Shown in pieces: positions 1-5,821 of a DNA stretch of 14,402 bases. The position numbers and the translations under genes are program-made. Position 1 is the first letter of the stretch. Every line of letters starts with the position of its first letter. The DNA is taken from the NCBI GenBank assembly GCA_038251625.1, contig JBBSBE010000101.1, forward strand, positions 1 through 14,402, written 5' to 3'. Origin of the DNA: JBBQXK01 sp038251625 (GTDB lineage: Bacteria > Pseudomonadota > Alphaproteobacteria > Rhodobacterales > Rhodobacteraceae). The notes under the pieces are model-generated. The model searched no databases, was not told where the DNA came from, and worked only from the letters and a program-made list of their open reading frames with translations.

Positions 1-149
1 AACGCTGCGCCGCCACCTCCAACCGCAACTTCGAGGGCCGCCAAGGCCGCGGCGGCCGCACGCACCTTCTGTCGCCCGCAATGGCCGCTGCGGCGGCGAT
101 CACCGGGCGGCTGACGGATGTGCGGGAGATGATGGGGGAGATGGTCTGA
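1..149 (+). CDS. leuC: 3-isopropylmalate dehydratase large subunit, C-terminal end (partial)
   Basis: The gene enters from the left edge, with its first complete codon at base 3, and ends at TGA 147-149. The visible 48 residues contain TSNRNFEGRQGRGGRTHLLS followed by an Ala-rich helix and the end TDVREMMGEMV. This is the conserved C-terminal signature of aconitase-superfamily LeuC. With LeuD it forms the [4Fe-4S] isopropylmalate isomerase that converts 2-isopropylmalate to 3-isopropylmalate in cytosolic leucine biosynthesis. The cluster cysteines lie outside the window. The stop overlaps the leuD start by one base (TGATG), which suggests one transcript and translational coupling with its partner subunit. 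The identification is firm because of both the signature and the adjacent leuD. Confidence 0.95.
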   Translation, partial: RCAATSNRNFEGRQGRGGRTHLLSPAMAAAAAITGRLTDVREMMGEMV

Positions 150-754
150 TGGAGAAGTTCACCACCCTCACCGGCATCGCCGCCCCCATGCCGCTCGTCA
201 ATATCGACACCGACATGATCATTCCCAAGCAGTTCCTGAAGACGATCAAGCGCTCGGGCCTTGGCGTGAACCTGTTCGACGAGATGCGCTACACGCAAGA
301 CGGCGCCGAGATCCCCGGTTTCGTGCTGAACCAGCCCGCCTACCGCGACGCGGAGATTCTGATCGCGGGTGACAATTTCGGCTGCGGCTCCAGCCGCGAG
401 CATGCACCCTGGGCGCTTCTGGATTTCGGCATCCGTGCCGTGATCTCCACCTCCTTCGCCGACATCTTCTTCAACAACTGCTTCAAGAACGGCATCCTGC
501 CCATCGTGATGCCGCCCGAGGTGGTCGAAATCCTGATGGCCGAAGCGCAGAAAGGCGCCAACGCCCGCATGACCGTGGACCTTGAAAACCAGACCGTCAC
601 CACCTCGGACGGGCAGACCTTTGCCTTCGAGGTGGATGCCTTCCGCAAGCACTGTCTGATGAACGGGCTCGACGATATCGGCCTCACGCTCGAGAAGGCC
701 GCCCATATCGACGCTTATGAGGCCAAGGCCGCTGCCATGATGCCTTGGGCCTGA
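149..754 (+). CDS. leuD: 3-isopropylmalate dehydratase small subunit LeuD
   Basis: This 201-residue protein has the normal length for a bacterial LeuD. It is the swivel-domain subunit of isopropylmalate isomerase and partners LeuC. Diagnostic segments are NIDTDMIIPKQFL near residues 18-30, GDNFGCGSSREHAPWAL at about 74-90 and the SFADIFFNNCFKNGILPI block at about 102-119; these form the substrate-recognition and domain-interface core. The ATG overlaps the leuC stop, and the purine-rich GGGGAG at about 134-140, inside the leuC end, serves as ribosome binding site. Nothing is truncated or unusual. A strong hairpin-plus-T-run terminator lies 25 bases after the stop, so the leuCD transcript probably ends there and does not run into leuB. 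Confidence 0.98.
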   Translation: MEKFTTLTGIAAPMPLVNIDTDMIIPKQFLKTIKRSGLGVNLFDEMRYTQDGAEIPGFVLNQPAYRDAEILIAGDNFGCGSSREHAPWALLDFGIRAVISTSFADIFFNNCFKNGILPIVMPPEVVEILMAEAQKGANARMTVDLENQTVTTSDGQTFAFEVDAFRKHCLMNGLDDIGLTLEKAAHIDAYEAKAAAMMPWA

Positions 755-778
755 CCTAGCACCATCCACAACATCTGG

Positions 779-815
779 GGTCGTTCCGTCCAATTGTGGC
801 GAAACGGCCTTTTTT
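779..815 (+). terminator. Intrinsic terminator after leuD
   Basis: GGTCGTTCCG (779-788) pairs with CGAAACGGCC (800-809), with one G-T wobble and one C-A mismatch, around an 11-base loop. Six T residues (810-815) follow immediately. Position, stem and T-run are those of a Rho-independent terminator for the leuC-leuD transcript. The fold was done by eye. Confidence 0.8.
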
Positions 816-817
816 CA

Positions 818-927
818 TGCCCAAATTGATGCAAAGTCGCGACACATTTTCCGCGAAACCGCCATGATTGTTAGGTTTTCTCAGGGGGCGATTGCGACGT
901 CGTCCGAAAGAAGGCACAATTTGGGCA
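818..927. repeat. Spaced 11-bp inverted repeat in the leuD-membrane gene spacer
   Basis: TGCCCAAATTG at 818-828 recurs as its exact reverse complement CAATTTGGGCA at 917-927, with 88 bases between the arms. The similarity continues imperfectly for a few bases on the inner side of each arm (ATGC against GGCA). The right arm overlaps a candidate -10 element. A further direct repeat, TGTGGCGAAA, occurs at 795-804 (in the terminator) and 950-959. It could be a paired protein-binding site, a long-range RNA pairing, or a relic. No known family was recognised. Confidence 0.6.
892..920 (+). promoter_or_regulatory. Candidate sigma-70-type promoter for the membrane protein gene
   Basis: TTGCGA (892-897) and CACAAT (915-920) are separated by exactly 17 bases, and each matches four of six consensus bases. 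Because leuD ends in a terminator, the gene starting at about 1020 needs its own promoter, and this is the best candidate seen. The -10 overlaps the right arm of the 818/917 inverted repeat. The match is weak and may be chance. Confidence 0.3.
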
Positions 928-941
928 AGATTGAGGCAGTC

Positions 942-956
942 CGCCACAATGTGGCG
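942..956. repeat. 15-bp perfect palindrome, operator-like
   Basis: CGCCACA-A-TGTGGCG forms two perfect 7-base arms around one central A. It would lie just downstream of the predicted transcription start of the candidate promoter at 892-920, where a repressor could act. It is not a motif I can assign to a known regulator (not LexA, FNR or NrdR type). It could also form a small hairpin in the leader RNA. Confidence 0.5.
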
Positions 957-1019
957 AAAACAACCGGAACAAGGCCACGGCATCGCACCGGGGCTGGCCG
1001 GGGCGAGGATGGATTCGAG

Positions 1020-1856
1020 GTGCTGTCAAAAATGGCAGGCGCATTCGTGCGGGCAGTTCTGGTCATGGTATTGATTGCCATGCCGTCGGTGCTGTTGCCC
1101 GGCACGACCGCCGATACCAAGCAGATGGTGTCGCTGGTGGCGCTCTTCGCCGGGGTGCTGACCTTCGTCGAATATTCCGCGACCTATCCCAGCATCGTCG
1201 ATTTCCGCGATGCCGCGCCCTACAACCGCACCCGCTTCATCCTGCTTTTCCTGATCGTGTTCTTCCTGTCGGTGGCGGCGCGAAACCTGGTCAATCCCTC
1301 CAACGTCGGCGCGCTGTTCGAGGCGATGGCCTATGTGTCCGGCGATGCGCTGGATTTCCCCTACAGCCCGGTCCGCCTTATCACGCTCATGCTGCCGGAT
1401 GATGCCCCGCGCGCCCTTGAAATCGCCCTGCGCTCGGCGGCGGGTGCTGCCTACATGCTGGTCCTGATGGTGCTGACCGCGTTTGTGGCGATCCTGCGGA
1501 TCTACAACTGGCCGGGGTCGAACGGGGCGTTCAACGTCTGGATCAACCTGCCGACATTCGATCCCACCGCAGGTGGCGATGTGGTGATCCGGCTGGAACG
1601 CGACGCGCGCATTAACCTTGCGTTAGGGTTTGTGCTGCCATTCGTGATTCCGGCGGTGGTAAAGTTGGGCGGTGTCGACTTCGGCACCTTCACCCTCGCC
1701 TCGGCGCAGACCCTGATCTGGATGGTGGCCGCATGGGCCTTTCTGCCTGCCACTCTCATCATGCGCGGCATCGCCATGGGCCGCATCGCGGGCATGATCC
1801 GCGAAAGCCGCAAGCGCCGCGCAGATGCGGGCGCTGGGGCCTTTTCGGCCGCCTGA
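1020..1856 (+). CDS. Six-TM membrane protein of unknown function
   Basis: From GTG 1020 the product is 278 residues (reading (V/M)LSKMAGAFVRAV). It has about six hydrophobic spans: AVLVMVLIAMPSVLL, MVSLVALFAGVLTF, FILLFLIVFFLSVAA, a span ending in LVLMVLTAFVAIL, NLALGFVLPFVIPAVV and LIWMVAAWAFLPATLIM. A soluble stretch lies between spans 4 and 5, and the basic tail RESRKRRADAG is probably cytoplasmic. The reading frame is open back to ATG 864, but that start lacks a Shine-Dalgarno sequence and would encode an unconvincing Arg-rich leader in repeat-rich DNA. GAGGA at 1005-1009 sits 10 bases before GTG 1020; ATG 1032 is the alternative. I recall similar unnamed proteins beside leu genes in Rhodobacterales. 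No function is assigned. It overlaps the open frame of the next gene, suggesting they are co-transcribed. Confidence 0.75.
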   Translation: MLSKMAGAFVRAVLVMVLIAMPSVLLPGTTADTKQMVSLVALFAGVLTFVEYSATYPSIVDFRDAAPYNRTRFILLFLIVFFLSVAARNLVNPSNVGALFEAMAYVSGDALDFPYSPVRLITLMLPDDAPRALEIALRSAAGAAYMLVLMVLTAFVAILRIYNWPGSNGAFNVWINLPTFDPTAGGDVVIRLERDARINLALGFVLPFVIPAVVKLGGVDFGTFTLASAQTLIWMVAAWAFLPATLIMRGIAMGRIAGMIRESRKRRADAGAGAFSAA

Positions 1857-2893
1857 TCCTTCTTGTCCTTGCCCTGCCAGCGGCGGCCGACGGGCTGCGC
1901 CTCGCCACATGGGATCCGGGCCTGACACGCGATGGCCCGGGGCTGCTGCTGCGTGATCTGGGCCGGGCGGACGATCCGCAGGCGCAGGCGGCCCTGGCCG
2001 TCATCCTGGCGCTCAAGGCTGATGTGCTGGTGCTGACCGGGGTCGATTTCGATGCCGGGGGGGCCGCCCTTGATGCACTGGCGGCCCGGCTTGGGGCCTC
2101 GGGGGCGGACTATCCCACCCGCTTTGCCCTGCCGCCCAATGCTGGCCTGCCCACGGGCCTTGATCTTGACGGCGACGGGCGCCTTGGCCGTGCGCGCGAT
2201 GCCCAAGGCTATGGCCGCTTTCCGGGGCAGGGCGGGCTTGCCATCTTGTCGCGCCTGCCCGTCGATGCGGATGCGGTGCAGGACTACAGCGCGGTTCTCT
2301 GGCGCGACCTGCCCGGGGCCATCCCGCCCGATGATATGGCGCCCGAGGTTGCGGCGATCCAGCGCCTGTCATCCACCGGCCACTGGGCCGTGCCCCTGAT
2401 CCTGCCGGGTGGCGGGCGGCTGACGTTGCTGGTTTTTGCCGCCACCCCGCCGGTCTTCGATGGCCCCGAAGATCGCAACGGCCGCCGCAACCATGACGAG
2501 GCCGCCTTCTGGCTGCGCCTGATCGAGGGCGCCCTGCCCATGCCAGCGCCAGACGGGCCGCTGGTCCTGATCGGCAAGCCCAACCTCGATCCCGTCGATG
2601 GCGAGGGACGGCACGATGCTTTGCGCGCGCTGATGGCGCATCCCGCCCTGCAAGACCCCGCCCCCCGTGGCAGCGCCGGCCGCAGCGACCCCGGGCAGGC
2701 GGGCGATCCCGCGCTGGATACCTACGCAGGCCCCGGCACGGGCGGCCTCCGCCTCAGCCTCATCCTGCCCGACAGCCGCCTTGCCGTCACCGCATCCGGC
2801 GTCCTCTGGCCGCCCGACGAGGATCCGATGGCCGCCACCCTTGCGACCGCCTCGCGGCACCATCCCGTGTGGGTCGATATCACCCTGCCCTGA
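1733..2893 (+). CDS. Endonuclease/exonuclease/phosphatase-fold protein, probably exported, degenerate active site
   Basis: The body matches an EEP-superfamily protein with LRLATWDPGLTRDGPGLLLR at the fold's first strand, ADVLVLTGVDFD, GQGGLAILSRLPVD, PLVLIGKPNLDPVDGEGR and the C-terminal SRHHPVWVDI. Active EEP enzymes carry an Asn on strand 1, a metal-binding Glu, GDxN and SDH. Here GKPN replaces GDxN and SRHH replaces SDH, so catalysis is doubtful, although DGDGR-type acidic segments could bind metal. A hydrophobic run, LILLVLALPAAA, just before the domain looks like a signal peptide, implying periplasmic location. The only standard in-frame start is ATG 1733, which adds about 40 Arg/His-rich residues and lies 124 bases inside the upstream gene. 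A CTG at 1853 overlapping the upstream TGA, or a one-base sequence error, are alternatives. The leuB coding region follows 182 bases later. Confidence 0.75.
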   Translation: MGLSACHSHHARHRHGPHRGHDPRKPQAPRRCGRWGLFGRLILLVLALPAAADGLRLATWDPGLTRDGPGLLLRDLGRADDPQAQAALAVILALKADVLVLTGVDFDAGGAALDALAARLGASGADYPTRFALPPNAGLPTGLDLDGDGRLGRARDAQGYGRFPGQGGLAILSRLPVDADAVQDYSAVLWRDLPGAIPPDDMAPEVAAIQRLSSTGHWAVPLILPGGGRLTLLVFAATPPVFDGPEDRNGRRNHDEAAFWLRLIEGALPMPAPDGPLVLIGKPNLDPVDGEGRHDALRALMAHPALQDPAPRGSAGRSDPGQAGDPALDTYAGPGTGGLRLSLILPDSRLAVTASGVLWPPDEDPMAATLATASRHHPVWVDITLP

Positions 2894-3075
2894 CGGCCAG
2901 AGGGATGCGCTCCAGAGGGCTGCGATGAAGAAATCGTAAATTTCCGGGGGTTTACAAAGCAAAAACAACGCCTTGCCCCTCGTATCGCGCGTGTTGTCCC
3001 ACGATCCCCCGCTTGACCCCGCCCGCGCCGCCCGCTACGCCCAACCGCGACCCGCCCCCTTTGCAGGAGCCACCC

Positions 3076-4182
3076 ATGGCCACCCCCTCCCTTCTCATCC
3101 TCGCCGGTGACGGTATCGGCCCCGAAGTCATGGCCGAGGTGAAGAAGATCATCGCCTGGATGGAGGCCAAGCGCGGCCTCGCCTTCGATGTGTCCGAGGA
3201 TCTGGTGGGCGGCTGCGCCTATGATGCCCATGGCACCCCGCTGACGGACGCCACGATGGAAAAGGCGCAGGCCGTCGATGCCGTCCTTCTGGGCGCGGTC
3301 GGCGGGCCGAAATACGACAGCCTCGATTTCAGCGTAAAGCCCGAACGCGGCCTGTTGCGCCTGCGCAAGGAGATGGACCTTTACGCCAACCTTCGCCCCG
3401 CGCAGTGCTTTGACGCGCTGGCCGATTTCTCGTCACTGAAAAAGGAAGTGGTCGCGGGCCTCGATATCGTGATCGTCCGCGAACTGACCAGCGGCGTCTA
3501 CTTCGGCGAGCCGCGCGGGATTTTTACTGAAGGCAACGAACGCGTGGGCATCAACACGCAGCGCTATACGGAATCCGAGATTGCCCGCGTGGCGCGGTCC
3601 GCCTTTGAACTCGCCCGGCGGCGCGCGAACAAGGTCTGCTCGATGGAGAAGGCCAATGTGATGGAATCGGGCGTCCTGTGGCGCGAGGTGGTGCAGGAAG
3701 TGCACGACCGCGAATACCCCGACGTCCAGCTTTCCCACATGTACGCCGACGCGGGCGCCATGCAGCTGACCCGCTGGCCGAAACAGTTCGACGTGATCGT
3801 GACGGATAACCTATTCGGCGATCTTCTGTCCGACCTTGCGGCCATGCTGACCGGCAGCCTTGGCATGCTGCCCTCGGCCAGCCTCGGTGCCCCGATGGCG
3901 AACGGGCGGCCGAAGGCGCTCTATGAACCCGTCCACGGCTCGGCCCCCGATATTGCGGGCACGGGCAAGGCGAACCCCATTGCCTGCATCCTCAGCTTTG
4001 CGATGGCGCTGCGCTATTCCTTCGATCTGGGCGCCGAAGCGGAGCGGGTGGAACAGGCGGTGGAAACAGTGCTTGCGCAGGGCCTGCGCACCGCCGATCT
4101 GATGGGTCCGGATGGCGGCACCCCCGTCACCACCGCCGCCATGGGCGATGCCGTGGTCGCGGCGCTGGAGGCAAGCCTCTAG
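3076..4182 (+). CDS. leuB: 3-isopropylmalate dehydrogenase LeuB
   Basis: This 368-residue enzyme oxidises and decarboxylates 3-isopropylmalate to 2-ketoisocaproate with NAD+, the third step of leucine biosynthesis, in the cytosol. Visible signatures are GDGIGPEV at 11-18, ELTSGVYFGEPRG at about 136-148 with catalytic Tyr142, MEKANVM with Lys192, YADAGAMQ with Asp225, TDNLFGDLLSD with metal-binding Asp249 and Asp253, and the NAD-binding loop EPVHGSAPDIAGTGKANP at 284-301. The frame is open upstream to 3013, but ATG 3076 is preceded by AGGAG at 3065-3069 and fits family length. The leading 21 residues of the longer frame are Pro-rich and implausible. It is separated from leuCD by two unrelated genes. 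The spacer 2894-3075 is locally AT-rich (about 2925-2970) and may hold its promoter, but I could not define one. Confidence 0.98.
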   Translation: MATPSLLILAGDGIGPEVMAEVKKIIAWMEAKRGLAFDVSEDLVGGCAYDAHGTPLTDATMEKAQAVDAVLLGAVGGPKYDSLDFSVKPERGLLRLRKEMDLYANLRPAQCFDALADFSSLKKEVVAGLDIVIVRELTSGVYFGEPRGIFTEGNERVGINTQRYTESEIARVARSAFELARRRANKVCSMEKANVMESGVLWREVVQEVHDREYPDVQLSHMYADAGAMQLTRWPKQFDVIVTDNLFGDLLSDLAAMLTGSLGMLPSASLGAPMANGRPKALYEPVHGSAPDIAGTGKANPIACILSFAMALRYSFDLGAEAERVEQAVETVLAQGLRTADLMGPDGGTPVTTAAMGDAVVAALEASL

Positions 4183-4193
4183 CCCGCGCGCAG

Positions 4194-4223
4194 CCCGGGC
4201 CGCCAAAGATCCCGGCGCCCGGG
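4194..4223 (+). terminator. GC-rich hairpin after leuB, possible terminator
   Basis: CCCGGGCCGCC (4194-4204) pairs with GGCGCCCGGG (4214-4223) over ten base pairs with one bulged C and a nine-base loop, starting 11 bases after the leuB stop. No T-run follows (TTGAGCC), so it may be a weak terminator, a 3'-end stabiliser or a Rho-assisted site. Confidence 0.45.
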
Positions 4224-4282
4224 TTGAGCCTTGCGCCGCAATCTGAAACAACGCGAGGGATCGCGAGGCACGAGGCGCGGAT

Positions 4283-5260
4283 ATGGGCAGCAACTCAATC
4301 AGGGGCGCGGCACTGGCGCTGATCTCTTTCGCCATCTTCGCCACCCATGACGTGGTGGTGAAGTTTCTGGGCGGGCAGTACCATCCCATCCAGATCATCT
4401 TCTTTTCCGTGCTCTTCGGCTTTCCGCTTATCATGCTGATGCTGATCCGCGACCGGTCTGACGGCAACCTGCGCCCCCGCCACCCGTGGTGGACAGCGCT
4501 GCGCACCGGGGCCTCGCTCATCACCGGGGTGACGGCCTTCTATGCCTTTTCCGTGCTGCCGCTCGCCGAAACCTACGCGATCCTCTTCGCCACGCCACTT
4601 CTGATCACCATGCTGTCGATCCCGATCCTGGGCGAAAAGGTAGGGATACGGCGGGGGCTCGCGGTCGTTGTCGGTCTTTGCGGCGTGCTGATCGTGCTGC
4701 GCCCCGGTCAGGCCGAACTGACCATCGGGCATGCGGCGGCGCTGACGGCGGCGGTCTGCGCCTCGCTCGCCTCCGTCATCGTGCGCAAGATCGGCAGCGA
4801 GGAACGCTCGGCCGTCCTTCTCCTCTATCCGATGCTGGCCAATTTCATCGTGCTTGGCGCGGCACTGCCGCTGGTCTATCGCCCGATGCCCATCGCGCAT
4901 CTCGGCATGGCCGGCATCATCGCGGCCTTCGGCTTTGTCGCCATGCTTTTCATCATCGCGGCCTACCGCACGGCGCCCGCCATTGTGGTGGCGCCGATGC
5001 AATACAGCCAGATGATCTGGGCCACGATCTACGGCGCGCTGATCTTCGACGAATCCCCCGATGCGCTGACGCTGGTCGGCGCCGCCGTCATCATCGCCAG
5101 CGGCATCTACATCGTGCTGCGCGAAGGCACGGGCGACGTGTCGAAGAACACGCCCGTCCTCAACACTCAGTCACGCCCCGAGATGGGCAACATGCCGCGC
5201 GTCTCGTCGCTGATGGGCCTTGCCGGCCGCCGCGGCACCCGGCACGGCGCGGGGCCCTGA
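4283..5260 (+). CDS. EamA/DMT-superfamily transporter
   Basis: This 325-residue inner-membrane protein has the ten-helix, two-EamA-repeat layout of the drug/metabolite transporter superfamily. The first repeat starts ALALISFAIFATHDVVVKFL; the typical helix 3-4 region reads SVLPLAETYAILFATPLLIT then LSIPILGEKVG and VLIVLRPG. The second repeat contains APMQYSQMIWATIYGALIF and ends IASGIYIVLRE. A polar tail of about 40 residues follows the last helix, longer than usual. The substrate cannot be told from sequence; family members export metabolites, amino acids or drugs. ATG 4283 is preceded by GAGG at 4272-4275, seven bases away. A recognisable paralogue lies at 7375-8337 on the other strand. Family assignment is firm. 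Confidence 0.92.
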   Translation: MGSNSIRGAALALISFAIFATHDVVVKFLGGQYHPIQIIFFSVLFGFPLIMLMLIRDRSDGNLRPRHPWWTALRTGASLITGVTAFYAFSVLPLAETYAILFATPLLITMLSIPILGEKVGIRRGLAVVVGLCGVLIVLRPGQAELTIGHAAALTAAVCASLASVIVRKIGSEERSAVLLLYPMLANFIVLGAALPLVYRPMPIAHLGMAGIIAAFGFVAMLFIIAAYRTAPAIVVAPMQYSQMIWATIYGALIFDESPDALTLVGAAVIIASGIYIVLREGTGDVSKNTPVLNTQSRPEMGNMPRVSSLMGLAGRRGTRHGAGP

Positions 5261-5277
5261 ATAGCCCCCGCCGCCCC

Positions 5278-5306
5278 TTGCAATGCGCTCCACTTGGCGC
5301 TAACCC
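5278..5306 (+). promoter_or_regulatory. Candidate promoter for tRNA-Pro
   Basis: TTGCAA (5278-5283) lies 16-17 bases before CTAACC/TAACCC (5300-5306), about 13-19 bases upstream of the mature tRNA 5' end. A TTG-rich -35 with a CTAA-type -10 is plausible for an alphaproteobacterial stable-RNA promoter, but the -10 matches poorly. Confidence 0.35.
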
Positions 5307-5318
5307 CACGCCCACGGT

Positions 5319-5395
5319 CGGAGCGTAGCGCAGCCTGGTAGCGCACCTGCTTCGGGAGCAGGGGGTCGGAGGTTCGAATCCTCTCGCTCCGACCA
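5319..5395 (+). tRNA. tRNA-Pro (anticodon CGG)
   Basis: The sequence folds as a complete 77-base cloverleaf. The acceptor stem CGGAGCG (5319-5325) pairs perfectly with CGCTCCG (5385-5391), followed by discriminator A5392 and an encoded CCA (5393-5395). The D arm contains AGCCTGGTA, and the anticodon stem CCTGC/GCAGG encloses loop TTCGGGA, giving anticodon CGG, which reads the proline codon CCG abundant in high-GC genomes. G37 next to the anticodon is normal for proline tRNAs. The T arm has TTCGAAT. The gene is intact. The DNA immediately downstream carries signs of an old insertion. Confidence 0.97.
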
Positions 5396-5651
5396 GAAAA
5401 GTCCCGAATTAAATCAGTAGCGTACACTGAAGATAGTGACCCTGCGTAAGGTGGGGACGCCGTTTTTGCATGGTATTGTATGGTGACGACAAATAGCGTC
5501 GACGTCCTTTCGTCACGGGTTTTGCGCTATCGGGAATCGTCTGCTCGAAAGAATCTGCCCCACCCATCAGTTATGCAAAGCTGGGTGGCGAACGCGGGTT
5601 GGGCAATCTGACGTAAGCTCCGGTCGCTGTTGCAGACCTCTGACCATGGCC

Positions 5652-5668
5652 GATTCACATCGTGAATC
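5652..5668. repeat. 17-bp perfect palindrome next to the transposase relic
   Basis: GATTCAC-ATC-GTGAATC has two perfect seven-base arms around three bases. It sits 12 bases before the transposase-like fragment, so it may be part of the dead element (an end or regulatory palindrome) or the site it inserted into. It could also form a hairpin. I cannot match it to a specific IS end. Confidence 0.55.
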
Positions 5669-5679
5669 CATGCGGTTAG

Positions 5680-5800
5680 ACGTATGGCAGGATCAGGTCA
5701 TCACCCGCCCCCTATCGCCGTACCGATGGCCGATCGAACCTGCTCATCGACAGCACCGGGGTCTGCGGTTTCGTCGGTGGCAGCAACTTGTCTGCCAGAC
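5680..5800 (+). pseudogene. Relic of an IS5-type (DDE) transposase
   Basis: Reading codons from 5680 gives a peptide containing YRRTDGRSNLLIDSTGV, then CGFVGGSNLSAR. IS5-family transposases carry PYR.SDGPLHLLVDSTGI followed by KFLGDGEW.ARKHG, where the Asp of DSTG is the first catalytic DDE residue. The fragment matches this block, with the Trp replaced by Leu and one apparent extra residue. A TAG lies immediately upstream in this frame (5677-5679), and nothing of the later DDE domain follows, because the region runs into the neighbouring gene's 3' end. It is therefore a short, frame-damaged fragment. Family assignment is from memory of the motif. Confidence 0.6.
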
Positions 5801-5821
5801 CCGCATGGCCTTGCCTGTCGC

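Larger units (their letters stand above)
5396..5821. other. Gene-free stretch with insertion-scar character
   Basis: No intact gene is seen between tRNA-Pro and the stop of the ornithine cyclodeaminase family gene. The first ~250 bases are visibly richer in A and T than the flanks. It contains a weak hairpin GCGT/ACGC (5444-5447/5457-5460) followed by CGTTTTT (5461-5467), which might end the tRNA transcript; an inverted repeat CCACCCA/TGGGTGG (5560-5566/5582-5588); a 17-bp palindrome (5652-5668); and a transposase relic (5680-5800). No second copy of the tRNA 3' end was found, so a classic attL/attR pair is not visible. Confidence 0.6.

Noticed and set aside
864..1019. N-terminal extension of the six-TM protein from ATG 864
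   Set aside because: No ribosome binding site, implausible Arg-rich sequence, and the DNA there carries palindromes and a candidate promoter.
2936..2955. GTAAA/TTTAC small inverted repeat upstream of leuB
   Set aside because: Only five pairs around a ten-base loop in AT-rich DNA; too weak to call an operator or terminator.
5385..5821. Integrative-element attachment site duplicated from the tRNA-Pro 3' end
   Set aside because: No second copy of the tRNA 3' sequence was found in the window, and no integrase gene is present.
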